From assembly GCA_001899685.1 (NCBI GenBank), contig MKWG01000021.1:36615-100614 (forward strand): a stretch of DNA of 64,000 nt. Reading direction: 5' to 3'. The DNA is from Sphingobacteriales bacterium 44-15. GTDB lineage: Bacteria; Bacteroidota; Bacteroidia; Chitinophagales; Chitinophagaceae. Positions 7,493-15,574 of the stretch are shown here, piece after piece. The notes beneath the pieces were generated by a model. That model was not told where the DNA came from. It saw nothing but the letters and a program-made list of their open reading frames with translations, and made no database searches. Every line of letters begins with the position of its first letter. Within the stretch, counting starts at the first letter, position 1. The position numbers were made by a program, and so were the translations under genes.

Positions 7493-7852
7493 CGGAGATG
7501 CGCTTTTTTGTTGCTTTCCCGGTTTTTCATTTCCCGCCACGGCAAGTGTCCGATTGGTTCCCCTCTCTTTCTGCTTATGTTCCCGTTTATCGTGCAGCAC
7601 CTTTACCGCATCAAACAATAACAGCAGCAACTCATAACCGAAAATGAGGTCATGCCTGTCCGCTCCTTTTTTTGACTGATCCATCAGGTCGTTGGTGATG
7701 GTGCCTTTGGTGAGTATCCACAATTCTTCCTTTATACTTTCTATTCCTATAAAATGGAAATATTCGTTAATAACAGTCCACGCTGCTTTTTTATTCTTTT
7801 TGTGCAGCAGTGCCTGTTTCATGCGCTGCAGGTGTTCCGGTAGTGAATGCAT
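7487..7852 (-). CDS. Hypothetical protein, 121 residues
   Basis: I do not recognise this family. The product is a small, mainly helical, charged protein (MHSLPEHLQRMKQALLHKK, then AAWTVINEYFHFIGIESIK, then LIFGYELLLLLFDAVKVLHDKRE) with a basic, low-complexity tail. There is no signal peptide. It runs against its neighbours on both sides, and its last codons abut the GIY-YIG relic. The codon pattern and helix-forming composition suggest a real gene, but the call rests on the open frame only. Confidence 0.5.
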   Translation of the reverse strand: MHSLPEHLQRMKQALLHKKNKKAAWTVINEYFHFIGIESIKEELWILTKGTITNDLMDQSKKGADRHDLIFGYELLLLLFDAVKVLHDKREHKQKERGTNRTLAVAGNEKPGKQQKSASPV

Positions 7853-7941
7853 AGATTAAGTTTTAGTGGTTTGGTTCCTCGCGGGGAGGAAATGGGTATT
7901 GTTGTGTTTGATGAGCATTGATGGTATTCAAGGAGGTGCTG

Positions 7942-8007
7942 GCTGGGCGTTGGTCTTTTTCATAAAGGAGTTTTTGAAGTGAAGAATTTGATGAAAGACC
8001 AACCAGC
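7942..8007. repeat. Long imperfect hairpin A upstream of XRE gene
   Basis: GCTGG...TTGGTCTTT...CAT at 7942-7963 pairs with ATGAAAGACCAACCAGC at 7991-8007, with two small bulges on the left arm. It is followed directly by hairpin B. Confidence 0.6.
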
Positions 8008-8018
8008 GGCAAAAAAGA

Positions 8019-8086
8019 GACGTGGGTTAGTTCTTGTTGATTCTGAGGGTTACGACACCCTGATCTCAAATAAGAACGCCCACGTC
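8019..8086. ncRNA. Long hairpin B, possible structured RNA
   Basis: GACGTGGG (8019-8026) pairs with CCCACGTC (8079-8086). Inside, GTTCTT pairs with AAGAAC and GAGGGT lies opposite ACCCTGA around a TACGAC loop, so about 30 bases per arm can fold. Further small stems follow (CCTTA/TAAGG near 8091-8104; CCCGA/TCGGG near 8130-8166). Strand and function are unknown. The gap 7853-8358 has no convincing gene. Confidence 0.45.
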
Positions 8087-8231
8087 TGAACCTTAAAACT
8101 AAGGAAAACGCGAGCGATTTACCTTACCCTCCCGAGATCAATGTTATGTCGTAATTTCAGAATCGGGAATAAAGCAAATACGCTTTTATATATTATAGTA
8201 TAATTTCTAAGTCATAAAATGAATTGATAAA

Positions 8232-8349
8232 ATTGTTATGCAATATAACATAATTGTTTCACAATAACAATATTATTTCCCGCGAGATCTCTTTTGATTG
8301 AAAATCAATTTTTTATAATCTTGTAAATTGTGTTCTCCAAGCACAATTT
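8232..8349 (+). promoter_or_regulatory. Inverted-repeat-rich control region of the XRE gene
   Basis: Three inverted repeats are stacked here: ATTGTTAT (8232-8239) with ATAACAAT (8264-8271); TTGATT/AATCAA near 8294-8308; and AAATTGTG (8325-8332) with CACAATTT (8342-8349), ten bases before the ATG. TAATCTTG near 8316-8323 is one base off the TAnnTTTG -7 box. This is what a self-regulated XRE gene would show. Confidence 0.5.
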
Positions 8350-8358
8350 ATTTACCCG

Positions 8359-8676
8359 ATGAGTAAAATAATGAAACCCAAAAGAAAACCCTCCCATCTG
8401 GTCATGAACAGGCTGGCCATTGTTTTAAAGGAAGAACGGGTCTCTAATAAGCATCTAGCAGAGGTGTTAGGTTACGAACCTGCAACCATTTCAAAATGGG
8501 CAACCAATACCATACAACCTCCGCTTGCTACCTTCTTCCGTATTGCACTCACTATTAATCGTGATCTGAAGGATTTTTTTATTTCATCTAAAGACATTGA
8601 TGGAGAGGAGAAGAAAAAATTGCTTAAAGAGTTGGCGGTAATTGCGGAGAAAGGGAAAAGGACAGGGAAGAAGTAA
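8359..8676 (+). CDS. XRE-family transcriptional regulator
   Basis: A 105-residue DNA-binding protein with one HTH_3 domain at residues 15-75 (MNRLAIVLKEERVSNKHLAE, VLGYEPATISKWATNTIQPP) and a lysine-rich helical tail. In Bacteroidota such regulators commonly sit just ahead of restriction or defence genes. Here the next gene is the GHKL ATPase, starting 70 bases downstream on the same strand. The dense inverted repeats in front suggest it controls its own promoter. The start at 8359 is supported by family alignment from memory; an internal ATG at residue 5 is also possible. Confidence 0.85.
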   Translation: MSKIMKPKRKPSHLVMNRLAIVLKEERVSNKHLAEVLGYEPATISKWATNTIQPPLATFFRIALTINRDLKDFFISSKDIDGEEKKKLLKELAVIAEKGKRTGKK

Positions 8677-8746
8677 AAACAAGAAATGATTGAACAACGA
8701 AATAGTGCAGAGGTAATAATTTTAATAATGATTGTACAATTTTTTC

Positions 8747-9922
8747 ATGATAAGAATAGGTAATAAAACTAGTATTGAATCAATTGAAAATGCCTATCAG
8801 GAATTGTCAAAAAATAATTCTGTTAATATAGCTGTTTCAAAAAGTTTATCGGGTACTGATTTTGGTCTTATTCCGGCAATCATTCAGTTTTTTGCCACAT
8901 GGTATAACACTACCACTAATAGCAAAATCATTTTAGATATTAAGTCGGAAAATGAGTTATCAGAGCTTTATGAATTAGATTATTTGTTTCCTTCTATTGT
9001 TTATTGCTGGAGCAGGGAAATTACTGATAAGCAAGGCAGAGATTTAAAGCCCTTGTTAAAGCAGCAAAATCAGGTTAAGCATGAAAAAATGAAAAGGCAA
9101 ACTGAAGGTGGTGGCCCTAAAGTATTGCTTTCTTGCTTCGACCATTTATCTATAAAAAATGGTTTATTGAATGCTTTTTATACTGATGGAATATTTATCT
9201 CTAATGAAATGCAATTTGATTTTGCCCTTGAAAAATCAATAAGGCAGGTAACTTCCTTAAATAGAAATCTTCGTGCTGCCAATTTAGCACCTTTCTATGA
9301 TGATATTATTGCCATCATTTATGAGTTGATGAAAAACACAGATGATTGGGGAAAGACAGATGAATTTAATAAACCACTTAATCCAAATACAAGAGGGTTG
9401 TTTTTAAAACTACACAGGAGGACAAGAGAAAGTTTTGCAACCGGCTTTGAAAATAACAAAGGGCTAAAAAATTATTTTTCGGTTCAAAACTTTGAAGCTA
9501 ATGCACAGGACGAATTGTATTTTTTAGAGTTATCAGTTTATGATACGGGTATTGGTTTTGTAAAAAGAAACCTGGGAGAATCGCAACAGCAATTAAATGC
9601 AGCAGAGCAGGTGGAGATTATTAGAAAATGTTTGATGAGAAATAATACAACTGCTACAGGAATTGACAGAGGCATCAAAGGTCAGGGCTTGGATAGGATA
9701 ATGAAAATTTTGGATAACAAAGGCTTATTCTGGCTGCGTACACAAAATGTTTCAATCTTCAGGAATTTACGGGAGAACAGATATAAGGAAGACACCAAGA
9801 GTAATGACATTGAGTTATTCGATTGGTTCAATAACACTTCTTCCGGTTTTTCAAGTTTGCTATTCGCCCAAGGCAGTGTCATCACATTGGTTTACCCAAT
9901 CTCAAACATCAGCCATGCCTAG
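8747..9922 (+). CDS. GHKL-type ATPase protein (candidate defence component)
   Basis: A 391-residue soluble protein with a GHKL (HSP90/MutL/histidine-kinase-like) ATP-binding module. The N-box IIYELMKNTDDW is near residue 188, the G1 box YDTGIGF near 265, and the G2 box GIKGQGLDRIM near 308. All key residues are present, so ATP binding is likely. There is no phosphoacceptor-histidine domain and no membrane helix, so it is not a normal histidine kinase. The first 180 residues are unassigned (possibly STAS-like). The ATG at 8747 is preferred over an upstream TTG. Its last eight bases overlap the next gene, which implies coupled translation. The AT-rich codon use differs from the flanking core genes. 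I cannot match the pair to a named system. Confidence 0.8.
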   Translation: MIRIGNKTSIESIENAYQELSKNNSVNIAVSKSLSGTDFGLIPAIIQFFATWYNTTTNSKIILDIKSENELSELYELDYLFPSIVYCWSREITDKQGRDLKPLLKQQNQVKHEKMKRQTEGGGPKVLLSCFDHLSIKNGLLNAFYTDGIFISNEMQFDFALEKSIRQVTSLNRNLRAANLAPFYDDIIAIIYELMKNTDDWGKTDEFNKPLNPNTRGLFLKLHRRTRESFATGFENNKGLKNYFSVQNFEANAQDELYFLELSVYDTGIGFVKRNLGESQQQLNAAEQVEIIRKCLMRNNTTATGIDRGIKGQGLDRIMKILDNKGLFWLRTQNVSIFRNLRENRYKEDTKSNDIELFDWFNNTSSGFSSLLFAQGSVITLVYPISNISHA

Positions 9923-12374
9923 CTTCTATATATACACATCGAAATATTTTAAAGAAAATGGGCATAGTGAGAAAGTACCTTGTTCCGTAACGGTAATCTT
10001 TTGTGATAGGGATTCCATCGAAAAAGCAAACCTGCAAAGTGAAATCAAGAAGTTTTATGAATCAAATTATCAGACAGATGAAATATTTGTAATAGGCGGT
10101 GATTACAGCGATGCTTTACTAACAAAACTTTTTATAACAGACCAATTAGATACTTTTAAAGATATTCCAAAGCTACAAAGAGACCATTTAAAGGACAGCC
10201 TTTACCTGTTTACTTTTGATAAAGACGGAAATTTAGATTGCAGCAATAAGCCCGGAGTTATCAGCAAAAAAACAACTGACTTAATAATTAATGACGGCCT
10301 TGTGTATATTTTTAAAGAAAGAGGTGGACTGATTGAAGCGAAGGGCAATGCACACCATTTCGTTTTTCCATCAGGAAAACACTGTAATAAATTTTTGCGT
10401 ACAGGGAATATACTGCTGCATAGTTCAGAAATCTATTTTATCGCATTTACTTTGCTTTCCAAATACAAAGAAGAACTGCACCGGCAGATATATTGTGATA
10501 CATCTTCTATCAACACACTGGCCTTTGCACTTTTGGAATTAAAAAGAAAGTTAGTAGGTGCAGGCTTCAGAATTATTCCGGTTGAAAGTTTCTCTTCTTA
10601 CAAAGGAATATTTTCAAAATCAATCCGGTTTTTTGAAAACTCTTTGATCCTTATTTCCTCGTCAACATCGGGCAATATCATAGAGAAAATAACGAAACAC
10701 CATCCCAATGTTGATATTGCAAATCTTGTAATTCTTTATTTTCTCGGAAGCAATTCCGACTACATAAAAAACAAAGCCAATATAGTTTGTAACCTTACTA
10801 AATCGGCTTCAAACCCTTTAGGGCTACATCATTATGATACTTATACTGACAGAGATTGTGTTTATTGCAAAAGTGGTTCGTACCCGGTGGAAGTAAAAGG
10901 GGATGTTTTTCTATTAGAAAAACCCAAAATAAATCCCATTACAATTAAGGTTACAGATGCTCCAAAAAAATTATCAGCATTTGTAAAGCAATTTAAAGCT
11001 ACCAACATTACTGATAATAATGTTCTTAAAGTAAACTATAAAGAAACCTATGTTACAAGTAACAAGTACGAGGTTTACTTTGATATCCACCATGTGCTTT
11101 GTAAGATTGAAGACCCGGAAAATAAATTGTACAAAGACTACAAAGAGAGGCTTTACAATTTCATAAATCAGTACGTACCCAGCAACGCCAAATACTTTAT
11201 CACTTTGCCAGATGAAGGTTCTATAAAACTTGCTGAGATAATAACTAATCATATAAAGCCCAATTATGCCGATGGAAAACTACCGGAAATAGTAAAGTTT
11301 GATGATGTAACCGAAAAAATTAAAGACGTAAAAGCAGAGGGAGCAGTTGTAATAATTGGCTCATGTATTTCCAATGGCAAAAACCTGCTTTATTTAAGCA
11401 GAACACTCCGACCATTTGATAAGCTGCGGTTGGTGTATTTTATTGGGTTGGCAAGAACCAATACTGAAGATTACTTAAACTCATTGAAAAGTAACTTAAA
11501 GCAAGGTACATACGGCAAAGAGAGTAATTCTTTTGTAGAAGTTGATAGCCTTTTTTGTAATAAAGATTCAAAAGGCACTTCATGGTTAAAGGAAAAGGAT
11601 TTTATAGCTGATTTGATTGATGCGATTGAGGAACAAAATTTACCTGTTGCAACAAAATATTTTAAAGACCGCATTGCCTTAATTGATGAGAGTGTAAGTA
11701 CAAAGCAAAAAGGATTGGCTAATTCTTTATTTTATTCCAATACACAAGGAGTTGCACTCAAACTGAGAAAAGGTTTTGCATTTTTTAATTTTACAGATTA
11801 TACAACGGATGTAAGTCAGGCAGATGTTTATTTCACAATTAATACTGTAATCAACAGTTTGCGGAATAGCGATGATTATGAACATTGCCTGCGGCAGACG
11901 GAATTCGTACGAAACGTACTTGACCCTCATAATTTCAATAGATTTAATGATGGAATAATACAGGCATGTATTTTACGCAGTGCTCATGCAAGTGAATTAT
12001 CATATCATATAGATGAAGAACTAAGCAATGATATGAAGGCTATTTTGGAAAAGGTTATTGAACAGCATAAAACTCCACAGGGTGAAGGCTTAATTGAATT
12101 TCTGTATGCTATTTCTGTTGAAAAACTTACTCTAAAAAAGGAACACTTATTTGAATTGTCAACAAAGCTGGATTCTATTACTGATAATGAACTGGTAAAA
12201 GCATTCAATTTTCACATTAAGCAAAATATCCTCTACGACAAGCCAACTTTGCATGAGCAAATTGAAATTCTGCAAAAAGAAATAGCGGAGCTAAAAGCAA
12301 CAAATGGTGATAAGGCCGAGACTAAAGTCGTGGATGGCTCTGTTAAAAGCATGAATCAAGCTGAAAACAATTGA
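9915..12374 (+). CDS. Large protein with two PRTase-like domains (candidate defence component)
   Basis: An 819-residue protein that overlaps the ATPase gene by eight bases. Two orotate-phosphoribosyltransferase-like domains can be read. The first spans residues about 145-270: HHFVFPSGKHCNKFLRTGN is the OPRT-like entry motif, and SLILISSSTSGNIIEKI sits where the PRPP loop should be. The second spans about 405-520, with AVVIIGSCISNGKNLLY in the PRPP-loop place. Both loops lack the usual acidic pair, so they may bind rather than turn over a nucleotide or PRPP. A CVYC pair lies between the domains. The C-terminal 250 residues are helical and end in a coiled coil (LHEQIEILQKEIAELKA). The frame is open further upstream, but MPSFYIYTSKYF is the sensible start. 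The domain reading is from motifs only. Confidence 0.7.
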   Translation: MPSFYIYTSKYFKENGHSEKVPCSVTVIFCDRDSIEKANLQSEIKKFYESNYQTDEIFVIGGDYSDALLTKLFITDQLDTFKDIPKLQRDHLKDSLYLFTFDKDGNLDCSNKPGVISKKTTDLIINDGLVYIFKERGGLIEAKGNAHHFVFPSGKHCNKFLRTGNILLHSSEIYFIAFTLLSKYKEELHRQIYCDTSSINTLAFALLELKRKLVGAGFRIIPVESFSSYKGIFSKSIRFFENSLILISSSTSGNIIEKITKHHPNVDIANLVILYFLGSNSDYIKNKANIVCNLTKSASNPLGLHHYDTYTDRDCVYCKSGSYPVEVKGDVFLLEKPKINPITIKVTDAPKKLSAFVKQFKATNITDNNVLKVNYKETYVTSNKYEVYFDIHHVLCKIEDPENKLYKDYKERLYNFINQYVPSNAKYFITLPDEGSIKLAEIITNHIKPNYADGKLPEIVKFDDVTEKIKDVKAEGAVVIIGSCISNGKNLLYLSRTLRPFDKLRLVYFIGLARTNTEDYLNSLKSNLKQGTYGKESNSFVEVDSLFCNKDSKGTSWLKEKDFIADLIDAIEEQNLPVATKYFKDRIALIDESVSTKQKGLANSLFYSNTQGVALKLRKGFAFFNFTDYTTDVSQADVYFTINTVINSLRNSDDYEHCLRQTEFVRNVLDPHNFNRFNDGIIQACILRSAHASELSYHIDEELSNDMKAILEKVIEQHKTPQGEGLIEFLYAISVEKLTLKKEHLFELSTKLDSITDNELVKAFNFHIKQNILYDKPTLHEQIEILQKEIAELKATNGDKAETKVVDGSVKSMNQAENN

Positions 12375-12380
12375 TTTTTT

Positions 12381-12501
12381 CCCTACTGGTATGTGTCTTC
12401 ACATACCAGCATAATTTCCCGTGGTAGATAAAGTATGGATGAGAGTGCGGCAACGTCCCTTTATTGTTTTTTCGGTGGGTGGAAGACACCCACTGATAGG
12501 G
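12381..12501 (+). ncRNA. Structured element after the GHKL/PRTase cassette
   Basis: CCCTA (12381-12385) can pair with TAGGG (12497-12501), closing a loop that holds two strong hairpins: a perfect 10-bp stem with four-base loop at 12386-12409, and GTGGGTG/CACCCAC at 12475-12493. The first hairpin, seven bases after the stop codon, could serve as a terminator, although it lacks a T tract. The overall closed shape suggests a small structured RNA of about 120 bases, but expression is unproven. Confidence 0.45.
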
Positions 12502-12554
12502 AGAATCCCCAACGGTACAATATTCATTATATATTAATACATTAAAATCATTCT

Positions 12555-13253
12555 ATGTTTGATTGGTTAATTGATAAATCGCAATTGATTATCATTATCG
12601 GCGGTATTATTACGATTATCGGAACATGGTTAGCTTCTAAGAAAAATGATAAAGATGCTTCTTTAATAGCATCCAAAGCTGCTGCTCATGTTGATATTAG
12701 TAACCGTAACTTGCAACTTACTAATGAAAACAAGTCTCTTACAGAGATTAATCTTTCGTTAACAGGGCAAAATTTAGATTATGCTAAAAAGCAAAAGGAA
12801 TTATCTGATGAAAATATAAAATTAAGCAATGAGTTAATAAAAAACGCAAAAGCAAATTTTGATTATACTACAGGAGCAGGGAGTTTTTGTCAGATGGTAT
12901 TACTATTTGATAAAATTTTCGAGCCAAAGATCGTATGGAAACATAAAGGAATCAATCCGATTCGAGGAGCGACTGTCGGAATTAAAAACATAAATACGCC
13001 AATAAGGAGTTTAGATGATTATTTGACAGGTTTTCAAGCAGTACCAGACTTATATAAAGGCGAACAAGCTGCTGATAGAAATCGCCTACAAATAAATCCA
13101 TTGGACAAAAATATTGATTATCGATTGTTTTTTTTTATATCGGGAAGAAAGATAATACAGGAGATTCATCTAGAATTTAATGGTTCTCGGTGGGTAGGGT
13201 TTACTAAAATTAAGGAGGGGGAAAAAGTACTGCTAACTGAAACGATAAACTGA
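12555..13253 (+). CDS. Membrane-anchored coiled-coil protein of unknown function
   Basis: A 232-residue protein. Residues 8-30 are a single membrane helix (QLIIIIGGIITIIGTWLA), residues 35-100 a coiled coil rich in N, K, E and L heptads, and residues 105-232 a globular beta-rich domain with no motif I recognise. The topology is probably N-out with the globular part in the cytosol. It is on the same strand as the GHKL/PRTase pair, 180 bases downstream across a structured gap, and shares its AT-rich codon use. It could be a membrane effector of that cassette or an independent island gene. Confidence 0.6.
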   Translation: MFDWLIDKSQLIIIIGGIITIIGTWLASKKNDKDASLIASKAAAHVDISNRNLQLTNENKSLTEINLSLTGQNLDYAKKQKELSDENIKLSNELIKNAKANFDYTTGAGSFCQMVLLFDKIFEPKIVWKHKGINPIRGATVGIKNINTPIRSLDDYLTGFQAVPDLYKGEQAADRNRLQINPLDKNIDYRLFFFISGRKIIQEIHLEFNGSRWVGFTKIKEGEKVLLTETIN

Positions 13254-13686
13254 CGAGTTCTTTCATTATGATCTAGGTGCGAGTAATTTTGCTTATATCC
13301 TCACCCTGGCGTCTTTTGTGCTTTTTAAACTAACAAAACTTCCAACGCTCTGCTATTGCAGTTCCCTTTGCTGCCATGAAAATATTCAGATGAAGTGATT
13401 GCGACGCAAGGGACGATGCCATGAAAAACAAAAGCTGGTATCTGCAAATAAAATAATTCAAGCTGCTTATAGATGGTAGCAGACCTGGTCAACCTTTCCA
13501 ATAACCCGCAAAAGCCCGATCCTCCGTTTATTCTTTTTCCGCAGGTATATGATATTAATGGCGCAAGGTGATCCATATACAGGTGCCTGCAAGCTCGCAG
13601 GTGCATAAAACCGGTAAGATCATTTACGACCGCAGTACCGGATCTTCTTTTATAAATGCGTGAAAATCATCAACGGGCTAAAGAAT
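13254..13686. other. Non-coding stretch, probably decayed sequence
   Basis: No credible gene is seen. There is a direct repeat of GCCATGAAAA (near 13371 and 13428), a CCTGC/GCAGG hairpin near 13588-13603, and no long coherent frame. It looks like worn-down island DNA before the dinD promoter. Confidence 0.4.
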
Positions 13687-13707
13687 TTAGTATTTTTGTT
13701 TTACTAA
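13687..13707 (+). promoter_or_regulatory. dinD promoter with TTAGTA/TACTAA half-sites
   Basis: A perfect -7 box TATTTTTG lies at 13691-13698, 69 bases before the dinD ATG. It is flanked by TTAGTA (13687-13692) and TACTAA (13702-13707), the same half-sites, in everted order, that form a palindrome ahead of the EndoQ-like and ORF6N genes. An operator overlapping the promoter is a reasonable reading. Confidence 0.5.
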
Positions 13708-13766
13708 TCTGCAACCAAATGGATAGCAATCCTCAACATAATGACATCATTTAAAAGACTTAACCA

Positions 13767-14648
13767 ATGAAAAAAGACTTATCACAACAAGGACTATCTG
13801 TGTTTGAACAAATTAAACAGACAGATGAAAAGGGTAATGAATTCTGGATGGCAAGGCAGCTTGCCAAAACACTCGATTATACCGATTTTAGAAATTTTTC
13901 AGGTGTAATAGAAAAAGCCAAAGAAGCGTGTATTAACAGCGGCCATCCCGTAAAAAACCATATCGTTGAATCCAACGAGATGGTAGCAATTGGCTCCGGC
14001 GCAGAAAGAGAAATGCCAGGTTATAAACTCTCCCGCTATACCTGTTATTTAATTGTACAAAATGCCGATCCCTCTAAAGAAGTAATAGCTCTTGGACAAA
14101 GTTATTTTGCCGTGCAAACAAGGTTGCAGGAAATAACGCAGATGGAAGCCTATAACCGCCTTAGTACCGAAGATGAAAAAAGAGTTTTCCTGCGTAATGA
14201 AATGTCTAAGCACAACACACATTTAGCTACTGCTGCCAAAAATGCAGGTGTAATTACTTCACTTGATTATGCCATTTTTCAAAATCATGGGTACATGGGT
14301 TTGTATGGCGGGCTTGATGCCAAAGGCATACACAAAAGAAAAGGGCTCGCCAAAAGTCAGCAAATACCTGATCACATGGGTAGTACCGAACTGGCAGCCA
14401 ACCTTTTCAGGGCTACACAAACAGAGGAAAAACTACGCCGGGAAAATATAAAAGGTAAACACAATGCCAACCAAACACATTTTGAAGTAGGCAAAAAAGT
14501 ACGCAAAACCATACAGGAACTTGGAGGAACTATGCCTGAAAACCTGCCGGTAGCAGATAGTATTAAAAAATTAGAAAAAACGGCTAAACCAAAACAATTG
14601 AAAACTGTAAGACAAAATAAAGAAGCGAAAGATTACAAAGGGTATTAA
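13767..14648 (+). CDS. dinD: DinD-like DNA damage-inducible / antirepressor protein
   Basis: A 293-residue cytosolic protein of the DinD family. In E. coli dinD is SOS-induced and the protein blocks RecA-driven strand exchange. The N-terminal BRO/antirepressor-like domain is visible (FWMARQLAKTLDYTDFRNFS, residues 28-48), then the conserved PGYKLSRYTCYLIVQNADPSK (residues 84-105) and FAVQTRLQE. The C-terminal half has the FQNHGYMGLYGGLDAKGIH and DHMGSTELAANLFRATQTE stretches typical of DinD. The length agrees with the family (about 275-300). It stands alone with its own promoter and is on the edge of the AT-rich island, where such genes often travel with mobile DNA. Confidence 0.85.
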   Translation: MKKDLSQQGLSVFEQIKQTDEKGNEFWMARQLAKTLDYTDFRNFSGVIEKAKEACINSGHPVKNHIVESNEMVAIGSGAEREMPGYKLSRYTCYLIVQNADPSKEVIALGQSYFAVQTRLQEITQMEAYNRLSTEDEKRVFLRNEMSKHNTHLATAAKNAGVITSLDYAIFQNHGYMGLYGGLDAKGIHKRKGLAKSQQIPDHMGSTELAANLFRATQTEEKLRRENIKGKHNANQTHFEVGKKVRKTIQELGGTMPENLPVADSIKKLEKTAKPKQLKTVRQNKEAKDYKGY

Positions 14649-14717
14649 AAACAAAACCCCGCTCTGTTCATGTTTTCATCCCGAACATTCTGATGCCTAT
14701 ATTGCTTTGCTCATCTC

Positions 14718-15476
14718 TTAAATTGTAATTACGCGATTCGCATCAAATCCTTTGTTTTCGCCATACTTCACATATCCCAACTGGTTGGTGAGCAATTTGG
14801 TTTTACCAATCTCGAACTCCGGGGTATTGCTGTGGTGATGCCCGTATATCCAATAATCGGGCTGATATTTTTCTATTAGCTCAAACAGCTCTACGGCAAA
14901 GGCTTCGTTCAGCTCACTTGTTTTATATTGTTCGGGGTAGTGCATTAAAGTGGGCACGTGATGAGTAACCACTATTGTTTTTCCGGTATGTTTTGGGGTT
15001 AGCGCTTCTGTAACAAAAGCAAGGCAAAGCTCATGCTGCTCGTTAAAGCGGTCTATGGAAAAGCGAAACCCATTGTGTTTTATTACCTGGAAATCGCCCA
15101 TGCTTTTTTCAATAAACCATTGTTTGCCGGGGTTAATTTTTGACCAGAGCGTAGAAAATATAAAGCGGGTATCAGTAATAATCTCCGACACATTGTTTAC
15201 AAGATGCACATTGGGCTTAATGTCTTCCTTAAAGCCGCCTGATCTTTCAGCCATATCAAAATGATAATACTCGTGGTTACCCGGTATCCACCAGGTGGTT
15301 TTAAAATGGTCTGACAGATAGTTAAAAAAATCCTTGTGCCTGTTGAGCACGGCAAAAGGCACAATGTCTCCGGCCAATAAGAGTATCTCCCCTTGGGGCT
15401 GTAAAGGATTAAGCCGCAAAAACGCTTTGTTTTCCGGAAACTCCAGATGTAAATCAGATGCGTATTGAATAATCAT
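14718..15476 (-). CDS. Calcineurin-like metallophosphoesterase
   Basis: A 252-residue soluble metallophosphoesterase. All metal-binding motifs are present: SDLHLE (residues 7-12), AGDI, GNHEYYH, THHVP and GHHH near the C-terminus, so it is probably an active two-metal hydrolase; the substrate is unknown. The start is set at the ATG MIIQYASDLHL because the motif normally sits within ten residues of the N-terminus. The frame is open for 28 more codons upstream, but that part matches the start of a different family (RhuM), so it is treated as a separate remnant. Confidence 0.88.
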   Translation of the reverse strand: MIIQYASDLHLEFPENKAFLRLNPLQPQGEILLLAGDIVPFAVLNRHKDFFNYLSDHFKTTWWIPGNHEYYHFDMAERSGGFKEDIKPNVHLVNNVSEIITDTRFIFSTLWSKINPGKQWFIEKSMGDFQVIKHNGFRFSIDRFNEQHELCLAFVTEALTPKHTGKTIVVTHHVPTLMHYPEQYKTSELNEAFAVELFELIEKYQPDYWIYGHHHSNTPEFEIGKTKLLTNQLGYVKYGENKGFDANRVITI

Positions 15477-15560
15477 TTTTTTAACTTCTTCATTATCTTG
15501 CAAATAAATTTCAACTTTCACCTTGCCGTTCGGCGTGGTATAAACCTCGCTGCAAAACAA
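15477..15560 (-). pseudogene. RhuM/virulence-family N-terminal stub fused in frame to phosphoesterase
   Basis: The codons upstream of the phosphoesterase start read EVYTTPNGKVKVEIYLQDNE, which looks like the first strand pair of RhuM-family proteins (pattern IIYxTxDGxxKVEVxxxDE). The rest of RhuM is absent. The stub is in frame with the phosphoesterase, so a fusion protein could be made if translation began at 15560. This is most simply a deletion scar. Confidence 0.5.
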
Positions 15561-15574
15561 ATTTATTCAATTGG

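Noticed and set aside
7863..8069. Minus-strand frame of 68 codons over the two hairpins
   Set aside because: Its sequence is entirely hairpin arms with P, S and Q-rich composition; the structure explains it better than coding.
7942..8086. Retron-like msr-msd RNA
   Set aside because: No reverse transcriptase gene lies nearby, so a retron cannot be supported.
13325..13606. Minus-strand frame of 93 codons in the gap before dinD
   Set aside because: No motif, unusual composition, and the gap shows other signs of decay.
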